This document shows positions 27,347-39,300 of a stretch of DNA of 64,000 nucleotides, in pieces (position 1 is the first letter of the stretch; the number at the start of each line of letters is the position of its first letter). The notes below the pieces were generated by a model. That model was not told where the DNA came from. It was given only the letters and a program-made list of their open reading frames with translations, and ran no database searches. The stretch is from the NCBI GenBank assembly GCA_024305405.1, contig JAKNDB010000079.1:3152501-3216500 (forward strand). The letters are read 5' to 3'. The translations under genes and the position numbers were made by a program. Source of the DNA: Dirofilaria immitis (lineage: Eukaryota; Nematoda; Chromadorea; Rhabditida; Onchocercidae).

Positions 27347-27425
27347 ACTGTTGTTGTTGTTGTTGTTGTTATTATTGATATTATTATTATCATAGTTATT
27401 GTTATTATTGTTGTTAATACTAATA
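27347..27425. repeat. (TTG)n/(TTA)n trinucleotide run
   Basis: TTG repeats pass into ATT/ATC repeats and back to TTG. Simple sequence in the paramyosin upstream region. Confidence 0.85.
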
Positions 27426-27764
27426 ATATTCGTAGCATATATCAAATAAACTGAAGAAATAAAGAGAAGAGAAAAGTATTTGGGAAATATTACAGCTCTA
27501 AGAAAATCTTCCAACAAAATATGAATGATTATCAAAATACGATACTACTGATGCTAATCATATGTATCATCAGATGATGAATATATATATATGCGCAAAT
27601 ATACATGATAGATATAGAGACATATATACAGAAACAGAAATATTAAAAATAAGCCTTATACTTTATATATGAATCAATGAAAAGCGATGATAAGAAAAGT
27701 ATCTCTTACAGAAGATCGAAAGAAAGATGCAAAAACAGATGTTGAAAAAAATTTCCTGTACGAA

Positions 27765-28130
27765 TGAATAAATGGAATGAATGAATGAATGGAATGAATG
27801 AATGAATGGAATGAATGAATGGAATGAATGAATGAATGGAATGAATGAATGGAATGAAGGAATGAATGGAATGAATGAATGAATGGAATGAATGAATGGA
27901 ATGAAGGAATGAATGGAATGAATGAATGAGTGGAATGAATGAATGGAATGAATGAATGGAATGAATGAATGAATGGAATGAAGGAATGAATGGAATGAAT
28001 GAATGGAATGAAGGAATGAATGGAATGAATGAATGGAATGAAGGAATGAATGGAATGAATGAATGAATGGAATGAATGAATGGAATGAATGAATGAGCGA
28101 AATGAATGAATGAACGGAATGAATTTTTGT
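27765..28130. repeat. GAATG-based minisatellite (about 365 bp)
   Basis: Long array of gaatg and gaat units grouped as ggaatgaatg and ggaatgaatgaatg, with scattered gaagg variants. On the minus strand all three frames stay open and encode His-Ser-Phe/Ile-Pro-Phe repeats, which explains three overlapping spurious ORFs. It lies about 2.3 kb upstream of the paramyosin start. Confidence 0.95.
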
Positions 28131-28492
28131 AATGAATAGATAATAATACAAAATATGGCAATAATTAGAAAAGAAAATGAGAGAGCAAAAATTTCGAGAA
28201 ATAAGAAGAGGAAGAAGAGATAAATGCAAATTTCGACGAAAAGTTTGATGGAAAAGATAGAAATTTCGAATAAAAAAAAAGGAAATGAAGATTTTGATTT
28301 ATGCAAATTTTTTATTTTTATTTGTTTATTATTTATTTACTGAAATTTTTTTGTTTTTTTGCAAATATCTTTTCCTTTTTTTTCTTTCTTTTGCTTAATT
28401 GATTTGTTGCATTTTTTTCCTAAATTTTTGGATTTATTCAAATTTTTTTTAAATTTATCAATGAAATTGGTATGTAATTTGACATACATAAA

Positions 28493-28553
28493 CACACACA
28501 CACACACACACACATACACACACACATATACACACACATACACACACACACAT
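28493..28553. repeat. (CA)n microsatellite
   Basis: CACACA runs interrupted by ta dinucleotides. Confidence 0.93.
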
Positions 28554-30408
28554 TTATATAAATATAAATGTTATTTCAAGAAATTCATGAAAGTGATAAG
28601 TAAGATATTCATCAGAAGATAAGTGAATGATAAATTTTTAGCGATGAATAATTTGCAAAATGCAAAATTATTCATTGTTGAAAATTTATATTTATCTTTG
28701 TTTAAATTTTATTTTTGCTATCAAAATTATTTGTAAAAAATTGCTTCGAATAAAAAGAGAGAGAGAGAGAGAGAGAGGAAGGGAAGGATAGAAAGAACGA
28801 AGGAATGAATGAAGGAAAGTGAAGAAGAAGAATGAAGAAAAAATAAGTTTTATTTTTATGTTTAAAAGAGAAATTTGTATATATGTATGTTATGTATTAT
28901 CTGGTTGTGCTGTTAAAATGATTGTGTTAAAATTTTCAAATAATTAAAATAGTCTGACTTAAAAAAATGTGATAAGAAAAGAAGCTGATCTCAAGATTTC
29001 AAGATCTCGACTAGTATATTTTCTTTCGTTTTTTTTTCTTTTTGTTTATTTGTTCCGTTCTCTCCTAACAATATAACTTTATTCTATCATTTCTTCCACC
29101 TCCTCCACCTCTTCATTTTCCAATTCTCGAAATCATTCAAAGCAGGTATACGTATATATATATATATATATATCACCATCACGAACAACATTTTAACGGA
29201 TTCATCGCTAATTAGTCTGAGTTGATCGGGAGGGAGGAATGAATAGATATACAAGATTGTGATTATAGCAAGGATAATAGGAAAATAAACGGGAAGAGAT
29301 GGAATGAGGAGAATGATATACAAGAAGTAAGAGATGAAGAAAGCTAAAACTAAAGTTTGCATTTCTTCAGAATGCTCTTGCTAAATTATTTTGAAACTTT
29401 ACACCGTTACAAATTTAGCTTCTTTACATCATTACTTATCCCTCATCAACCGCTCTTCTTCGTTTCACTTCAAATATGACGGCTGTTGTTTGTGCTGAAG
29501 AAGGGTGTAGAAATTGCTTTTGCTTTTCTTACTTCTAAACTTTGCATCAATCTCGACTACTAATTCACTCTACCTGTATATTCCCTATATTCTTTTCATT
29601 TATTATGAAAAAGCATCTTATCATTATCCATCTATTCATCCATCTTATCTATTCATCCTATTTATTCAACTTATCCATTTATCTATTTATCTATCTATCT
29701 ATATGTATATATTTATGTATAAATTTCAAACTACTTCATCATTACTTTCTTCTACTTCTCATCTTCCAATATATACATATATTATTAGTCATTTTCATTT
29801 TAAAATTTTTGCAAAAAGAAAAAAAAAGAAAAGAAAAAAGGAAATGGTGAAGTTGTATATTTACTAGAAATTTTAAAAGATTTCTTATTACACAGTTAAA
29901 TTCTAAACTAATTAATCCTTCAAAATTGCTTTAATTTTCTCTTTTTCTCTCTCTCTCTCTCTCTCTTTCAATCTCTCTTTTCTATCTTATATTAACTAAT
30001 ATCATTTTTTTTCTCTCTCCCTCTCTTTCTCTTTTCTTATTTTTTTTCAAATTTACCAAATTACTTCATTTCATCGTATCTTTTATACGTTGTTTTTCTT
30101 GTGGAACGATCTTGCCTAGCTTTTTTCTTTTTTTTCCTATTAACAAAACTATTGTTAGTAAATAACTTAATTACTATTATATATGCTAATGTATCTTATC
30201 TAATTCCAATTTTATATTCAGATTATCTGTTTATTTTTTAATTCTTAACTTATCATATCTATTATCTCTTCTAAAATTTCATAAATTTCTTATTCAATTC
30301 GTATGATTATTTCGCTTTTTCATTATCAATTTTAAATGATAAGATAATAATTATCTTGATGATAATTAAAGGGAAAAGAATAAGTGAGACGAAGAAGAAG
30401 CCGAAACA

Positions 30409-33296
30409 ATGTCCGGTTCATTGTATCGAAGTCCTTCAGCTGCGCTTTACAAAAGTCCATCAATGAGTGCTTTTGGTTTACCGGCAGCATTCGGTAGTAT
30501 GTCGGTTGCCGATTTGGGAAGTTTAACTCGCTTGGAGGTAAATTATAAATTACAAACTACAAATTACTCATTTAGTAATTTAATTACCTGTCGTCAAGAG
30601 CATTCAATAGTAGACGATTTGGAAATGTTTAATTCAGTTGGAGGATAAATTACTCACTCATTTATTAATTTAATTACCTGTCGTCAAGAGCATTCAATAG
30701 TAGCCGATTTGGAATTGTTTAATTCAGTTGGAGGATAAATTACTCACTCATTTATTAATTTAATTACCTGTCGTCAAGAGCATTCAATAGTAGCGATTTG
30801 GAAATGTTTAGCTCAGTTAAAGGCAAACTATAAATTACTCACTCATTTATTAATTTAATTACCTGTCGTCAAGAGCATTCAATAGTAGCGATTTGGAAAT
30901 GTTTAGCTCAGTTAAAGGCAAACTATAAATTACTCACTCATTTATTAATTTAATTACCTGTCGTCAAGAGCATTCAATAGTAGACGATTTGGAAATGTTT
31001 AATTCAGTTGGAGGATAAATTACTCACTCATTTATTAATTTAATTACCTGTCGTCAAGAGCATTCAATAGTAGCCGATTTGGAATTGTTTAATTCAGTTG
31101 GAGGATAAATTACTCACTCATTTACTAATTTAATTACCTGTCGTCAAGAGCATTCAATAGTAGCGATTTGGAAATGTTTAGCTCAGTTAAAGGCAAACTA
31201 TAAATTACTCACTCATTTATTAATTTAATTACCTGGCTTACTGTATTATCAGCTAATTTATTGCTTTTTTAATTTGCATACTAATTTTTTGAATGCAATT
31301 TCAATTTGAATTTAAAATCAAAAATTTTCATTACCGTGATTTTTACAAAAATTTCAACTTTTTAAAAATAAATAATAACGATAATAAATATTAAATAAAT
31401 TAATTGATAAAGTTTAATGGCGAATAAGCATAATTGGCATAAAGATTATTACGGTAAATTCATCGTTATTTCATTATTTATGCATTCTGATATTTAATTA
31501 AAATAATACAATCTATTAGCAATATATTCAAATATAATTTTAAATTAGAAAATAATTGAATTATTAATTTAATTACCTGGCTTACTGTATTATTTATTCA
31601 TAAATAATTGAAAAGAAAAAAAAGAAAATTAAAAGAACAAAAACTTTTTTCAGAAAAAAAGGAAACAAAAGCTATGAAAAAATTATTTCGTATGATAATT
31701 AGATTATATCACTTAAAAAAAAGAAAAAAATTGATCTTACCATTTTATATCATAGAAAAGACGAAACAATAACATTTTTATTTTACAGTATAAATCATTT
31801 ATTTTAAATATATTTTTGGCAATAAAATTTGATTAAAAAAATTAATAGAAAATAGAATGAAATTTAAAAATAATTATACTTACACTAACTTACACTATCA
31901 ATTAAACATTTCAGAATAAATTTGAAATAAATAAAAATAAAATAATTGCTTTATAGTTTTTTTGAAAATAAATTTTTGATTTTAATTTTTAAATTATCAA
32001 AAAACATTTTTAAATTTTCAAATTTTATTTTATTTTTTCAATAATGAATTAATTAATTAATTAACTGATTCATTATTGAGTTTCATTTCATTCCATTTCA
32101 TTTTATAAGAAATGTTTAAATTTATATTTCTGCCTTACCACATAGCTATTACAACAGAAATACAAAAGAATGAAACTTTTCAAGCATTTGGAATATACGG
32201 TATATTACCGTAACAATCTATTTTAATATCAAATAAGACTTAGTATTAATATTAAAAATTACGCTACTAAAAATTCGATTAATTGATTTACAGTAATCTA
32301 AGCATCAAAAATATACATATATGTTTATAATTCGAAGATTATTTTTATTCAAAATAAATTACTAATTAGGCTGTAGATCCTTTCGGAATTTTGCCTATCA
32401 AACATTCTTTTCAACAAATTTTACGTAATCAACAAAACAGGTCGCAAACAATTGAAGTATTATTTTGATTAGCAATTTGAAATTTTCATTTGAAAAAAAA
32501 CGGAATTTCAGAATAGTTATTAATTTCAGAATAACTTACTCCTTTATATTGAGAATAATATTAACATACAAACTTTTTAATAATTAAATTTAGTTCTATT
32601 TGACTTATTGATTGATTGATTGAGTTTTATCATAAATTTCGACTCATTTTATTACAAATATTATAAGCTAGGTTTTAATTATTAACCAAAAAAGTTTAAT
32701 TTATTCGATATTTTATTATAAAATTCAAATTTTCATTTTTCCAATTCAGACAAATTCAAAATGATTAAAACAATTGAAATGTATATATTGAAATTGAAAT
32801 TAACTTGATCGTTATTATCAACTAAAAGTGTTTTTTTTTTTTTTAAAAAATATAGTACTTTGTACTTGATGTTATTTTAATTTACTATCTCAGAAAATGT
32901 TTAATCTTCCAAAGTCCAGAATCATCATTTTTTTTTGAATCTTAAATGAAATAGATAAAGAAGTAAAAAAACTTAACGATTTGTTTAATTTTAATCAAAA
33001 TGCTCAACTAAATGATAAATATGATTTATAAAAATTTACCTCAGTTTTCCCTAAAATATCTTATCTTATTTAATAATATTAAACTTACTATAATTAATTC
33101 AGTTGATAAAATTATTTGGCAAAAAAAAGATAATAAAATAAAATAATAGTACTAATAATAAAATAATTCAAAACTTAAAATTTGATAAATTTAAATTAAT
33201 TGAAATCAAAATTTTAATTAATTATAGGCTATATGAATGTGAATATATTTATTCACTTTGCATTAATTCATTACAATAATTATTTTATTGCTATTA

Positions 33297-33335
<39 letters not shown>

Positions 33336-36300
33336 CATGCATGTTAATTGCTATAATTTATCTTAAGCTAATAGCATTGAATTTGATCAATTATCATTAT
33401 TTATTTTAGGACAAGATTCGTCTACTGCAAGAAGATCTCGAATCCGAACGTGAACTTCGAAATAGAGTAGGTGTTTTCATTTATCATCTGAAGTAGAATA
33501 TTAAAATTTCTAGCATTTTTTAAGAATTAAAAATTTATTTAAATCAACGAAAAAATATTGGAAATGAAAGATTGAATTAATAGAATTTATTCAATTCGTA
33601 AATTTGCAAAATCCTCATCACTATTAGTTTTGTGTAACAAAATAAATAAATAAATATTTATTTAGTAAATAATATATTCAATAAATTTCAGATCGAACGA
33701 GAAAGAGCTGATCTTAGTGTACAACTGATTGCATTAACTGATAGACTTGAAGATGCTGAGGGTACTACTGATAGTCAGGTATGATATATGGATATTTCTA
33801 ATATTTAATAAAATTTCAAAAAAAATTTTTTTGTTTTAATCTTTAAATGACATTTTATATTTCGAAAATTTTAATTTTCATTTTATTTTATTTTAATTAA
33901 AATAAGGCAGCAATGTTTATGAATGATTTGTTTACTAATTTTAACATTTTAAAAAATGAAAAAAAAGAAGGAAGATATTCATAATCAGAATATCATCATG
34001 ATAAAGATTAATTTTAATTTTTTTTTTTGTTTTTGCATTATATTTTAGTTTACTGTAGAATTTTATAAATATAAAAATACGATAAATAGTGTTATTAATT
34101 ATTATTTTTAACATAAACAAATAAATTATTAAAAATTGATTTATTTAAGTGAAATATTATATGCTAATTTGCTTATTTATTTATCGTTTGTTTATTTAAT
34201 TTTTAATTTATTGTTTATTAAATTATTAATTTTTTTTTGAATTATTAAATATTTATTTCTATTTCACAATAATTTCTTTTTTTTTTTTTAGATTGAATCA
34301 AATCGTAAACGTGAAGCAGAATTGCAAAATTACGTAAATTATTGGAAGAATCACAATTAGAAAATGAAGATGCAATGAATGTTTTACGTAAAAAGCATCA
34401 AGATGCATGTCTCGATTACGCTGAACAAATTGAACAATTACAAAAGAAAAATTCAAAGTTTGTATTTTCAAATTTAAATGATAATAATTGATCTAAAAAA
34501 AATTTTTTTAATATATAAATTTTATTATCATTTTTATCATTGAATATTTTAATAAATAAATTTTATTATCATTTATATCATTGAATATTTTAATAAATAA
34601 ATTTTATTATCATTTTTATCATTGAATATTTTAATAAATAAATTTCATTATCATTTTTATCATTGATCATTCTTTTACGATTAAATTATAATACAACTGG
34701 AATACATGCAATAAGTGTTAATTATTAAGTAATAGTTTGATATTTTAAAAAAACTTTTAAATAAATTTTTATTAAAAAAATGACAAAATTGAAATTTATA
34801 TTTTGAAATTATTAATTATTTTTGGAAGAATTTAATTATTTGTATTTTTTTGTTTGCTTTGTTTTCTAATTTTATTTTTTAATTTTTAAAAATAATAAAT
34901 TTTAAATTATACAACCAATTTTTCCAATTTTTTTTTTAATTTGATTTTTTAAAAATTTTTTGTTTTTCAATGAAATGAAAAAAGAAAAGAAAGAAAGAAA
35001 GAAAGAAAAGTAAGAAAAAGTACATCCTTTTAGAATGATTAATAATGGGCAGATATTTTAAGATTTTTTTTTTTATTCATTCATCCATTAATTCATTTCC
35101 TTTTTAAGTATTTTTGCAATTTTCTTTTTTTTTTTTCAAAATCGAAATGATTGATTAAGGAAATTGATGGAAAAAAAATGATGATGATAAAAAAAAAGAG
35201 AAAGGCGATTATTTGTATTGAATCGTTGTTGCGAATTATATGATAGTAATGATACGAAGAAAATGTAAATTAATGGAAAATTCAACTTAAGCTCTTTTTC
35301 TACATATTTTCTGCTATTAGTTTGATAGATAGTTGTTTAAAAAAAAAAATTGAAAGAGATAGAGAGAGAGAGAGAGAGAGAGGGAGTGAGAGAAAGAGAG
35401 AAAGAGAAGAAATAATCATCGGTTCAATGGAAAAAAAGAAAAGGCAAATAAAAGAAAAATAATTGAATGGAAAATTAACCTTTTCGTTTAATCATATCTC
35501 TCTCTTCTTCTTTCTCTCTCCTTCTCCCTCTCTCTCTCTCTCTCTCTCTTTTATTTCTGTTAATGGGAAAAATAGAATGATTTTAACAATTTATTAATAC
35601 AAATTTATATTTGCATATTTATGAGTATAACAATTAAAAAAATGAATTGAATTGTAATTATATATTACTGGGAAAATAAAAATGATTTTGTTTAATAAAT
35701 TAATTATATAATTCTTTATCGAATAATTTAATAAGTTAATAAGTATGTATCAAATAATTATTGTCAAGTAATCTTTTTTTTTCTCTCTGATTAAAATAAT
35801 TATGACGAAAAATTTACCAAATTAAAATTAGAATAGTAATTATTAGTAATTAGATAATGCTTCCAATAATAATTAATAATTAGTAACTTAAAAACTAAAA
35901 TAAAATAAAATATACAATTGCAAATTTTAATATTTCAATCATTCCTATAGCAATATTATTAAAGCTTTATCAAAAATTTATAATTAAATTTTAAAAAAAA
36001 TTTCAAAATTATTTTTTCATTAATAAAAAAATTTTTTATACTTATCATAATAATAATAATGATAATGCATTATTGCTTATCTTTTAAATGATAACGGTCA
36101 ATAGTTTGATTAGTATTGTCTTTATACTGTAAAATTGATAAATGATAAAATTAAATTAATAAAAGAAATGAAAAAGAAAAAACAAACAAATAAACAAACC
36201 ATGGAGAATTATTGAAATTTCAGGATTGATCGTGAACGTCAGCGTCTGCAACATGAAGTAATTGAGCTTACTGCGACAATTGATCAACTTCAAAAGGATA

Positions 36301-39300
36301 AGGTAGCATTTATTTCTCTCTCTCTCTCTCTCTGTTTCTCTTCTTCTTATTTTTCTCTCTCTTTTCTTTATTTCCTCTTTTTTTTTTTCAAACTTTCTCT
36401 GATGAAAATTATGGTAAACAAATGATTAATGAAATCATCCGAAATAATACAAGGAGAAGATAAAAAGAAAGATGAAAAGGAAATGAACGAATGAAAAGAT
36501 ATGAATAAGCTGTTTTTAGTTTTTAATTTTTTTTTCAAAAAAAAATGATACTTTAAATCCTAAAATGAATCTTTCTCGAGAAAAGCAGAAGTACGATTGC
36601 CTTCCAATCTACAAAGCAAACAATGATAAATGTTTAATATTATCAATCTATTTTGCTCCTTACTTTTGTGAATTCATTCGAAATAATGCGCAATTTGATA
36701 AATTGAGCAAAGAAAAAAAACGAACGAAAAATTTTTTCTTTTTCTTTGTTTATTTCTTTGAGTGAAAGAAAAAAATTTTTTCTTTTTTTTAAAAAAAAGT
36801 AAACAATTTTAAATTAATTGAAAAAGCAAAAAAGTTTCAATTCTTTTTTTTGATTGAAAAAAATTTCAAATAAAAATTTCTTTTAATAAAAAATAACTTT
36901 AAAATTCTTTCATTCTTTTTTTTGTTTTGTAATAGTATGAGATAGAATTAAAAAAAAAATGAAAATGAATAAACAAAATAAGTAAACAAATAAATAAATA
37001 AATAAGTAAACAAAGATAAGTATTATATTTATCTAATTTGAATAAATAATAAAAATATTGAATAATGAATGGGAATGTAAATAGAAAATTGAAATATGAT
37101 AAGGATTGAAATGAGTTAAAAATAGTAAATTGAAATAAACGATGATAGCTTGTCGCTTGTACATTTCAATTTTAATAAACGAAAATTCAATTCTATACAA
37201 ATTAACCATTCTACGGAAATAAATTGTCTAAAATCGATACTATTATAGAAATCTTCATATATACAACATCATTATTTTTCATTTCGTTAATAATTTAAAA
37301 TATAATTTTAATTAATTTAAAATAACAAATATAAATTAAAATTTTTGAAATTTGATAGGAAAAAAAGAAACAAAAATATATGAAATTTTTATTATTTTTA
37401 CTCACATTTGAAATTTTTAATAAATGTAAAAAAATTGGAAATTAAAAATTTTGCTTAATTTAGTAATTCTTTTTTTTGGTACTTTTAAGTAGATGAAAGA
37501 AAAAGGTATAAAAGAAGAAGCTTTAGCAAAAAAGATGTTTATAATTTAAAAAGATATTAATAAAAAATGATGAAAAAATTTGTTATTTTTATTTATCAAC
37601 ATTATTCCATTATCTGATTGCAATTTATCTATCTTTTTTAAATTTTAAAATAATTATTATCAATTTGATTCATTCAATTCTTATCTTCTATTTTGTAAAA
37701 TTTGATCAATTTCGATTTATCATGATTAATGTATTTGAGTGAATAAATGAAATAACAGCTGTTGCTATTTTAATTTATCATTTTCTTCTTCTTCTTCTTC
37801 GTTTTTTCTTTTTTCCTTGAATTATGCTAAAAATAATTTTCATTCATTTCTCTTTCTGATAAGAATATCAAAATATTTTTATCAGAAAATAAGTTTTTAT
37901 TTTGGTTTTTTTTCTTATTTCGTCGAGAATTTTAAATAAATAAATTAATAAATTAAAATTTTAAAATAATTTTTATAGCATTTGGCGGAAAAAGCAGCGG
38001 AACGTTTTGAAGCGCAAACTATCGAATTGAGTAATAAAGTTGAAGATTTAAATCGACATGTTAATGATTTAGCTCAACAACGTCAACGTTTACAAGCTGA
38101 AAATAACGATCTTCTCAAAGAGGTAAAATGATATGATTTGATATGACAATTTTTTGATGTATTGTTAAATTTTAATATTTTTTAAATTATTCTATGCTAT
38201 AAAAATTTACTGTAAAATTATTTCGTAATTGCTTAAAAAAATTATTTCTTTTTTTTAAATAAAATTTTTCAAAAATTTATTGGCGAAAAAATTAAGAATA
38301 CAAAATATTAAAAATAAATGATTTTGAGAATATTTCAAAAGAAAAAAAATAAATAAAATAATCGCATAAAAATGAAGTGGCTAAAATAATAATAATAATA
38401 GTAATAATAAACAGTGATAATAATAACGGCAATAATAATAATAATAATAATAATAACAATAATGATAATAATAATAATAATAATAATAGCAAAATATGAT
38501 AAAATTGATTAGATAAAAAAATTTTTCAATTATTATTACTTTTTCTGTTTATTTATTATTTATATATCTAATTCTATCATAAAATCACGATATATATATA
38601 TATATATCATATAGTTAAAATGATTAAATTTTTTAAGATAAGATAACATTTAGATGTTACAATTAATTTAGCTTAAATTTCACTTACATTTCAGATTTGG
38701 GAATTATATTTTAAATCAATCTTTTTCAATTTCATTTTCTAGCAATTTTAATTATGAAATAATTTTAAAAAGAAATTACAATATTTTAATGCTAAAAAAT
38801 TATGCTACGATATGAATATTGATTGTAAAATTATCATTAATTCACTATGATAAATTTTCGACATTCATCCATCTATTCATTTACCTTATTATTTTAATTT
38901 TTTTTTCGCTATTTTTCAACTTCCATTCTTCACTTATTCAAAATTCGATTTCATTTTTATTTTTTTTTTTTAAATGTCAAGGAATAACAACAATTTTTCA
39001 TTTTGTTCATTCCATTTTATCTTTTTATTTATTCAAAATTTAATTTTATATTTTTAATACATTTGTTAAATGTTTAATCGAAAAATAATTTTTACGATTG
39101 AAATAATTAATTTCAATCGTAAAAAATAGAATTTTTAATAATACAATCTATGCAATCATTTATAATTTAAATATTTAATTCAAATTATAAATTTATTTTA
39201 TTTTTTATTTTTCTAAATATAATTTCCAATACGATCGTTCATTCATTTACCAAATTTAAATACTTATTCATTTTATTATTATCGTTTCTTTTTTTATTTA

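Larger units (their letters stand above)
23807..30408. other. Divergent intergenic region between the C2 gene and paramyosin
   Basis: Both neighbours are transcribed away from this 6.6-kb region, so both promoters should lie in it. No exon is recognised. There is a C-rich tract at about 24025-24070 followed by a phrase containing ggccaaggcc near 24090. Several simple repeats are listed separately. The only long ORFs come from repeats. No TATA box or splice-leader acceptor could be assigned with confidence. Confidence 0.6.

Noticed and set aside
27663..28306. Three overlapping minus-strand ORFs of 151-210 codons with HSFHSFIPF repeats
   Set aside because: They are the three frames of a GAATG minisatellite that contains no stop codon, not protein genes.
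30560..31240. SL1 splice-leader gene array, because units contain TTTAATTACC
   Set aside because: SL1 needs the full 22-nt leader followed by a GT donor and an Sm site. Only about ten bases match, and the rest of the unit is unrelated.
30560..31240. CRISPR-like array
   Set aside because: Units are 90-95 bp with no unique spacers between short repeats, in a eukaryotic intron; it is a satellite.
36565..36765. 66-codon ORF in a paramyosin intron
   Set aside because: Ends in a poly-Phe run from T tracts, has no homology, and the flanking paramyosin exons join in phase without it.
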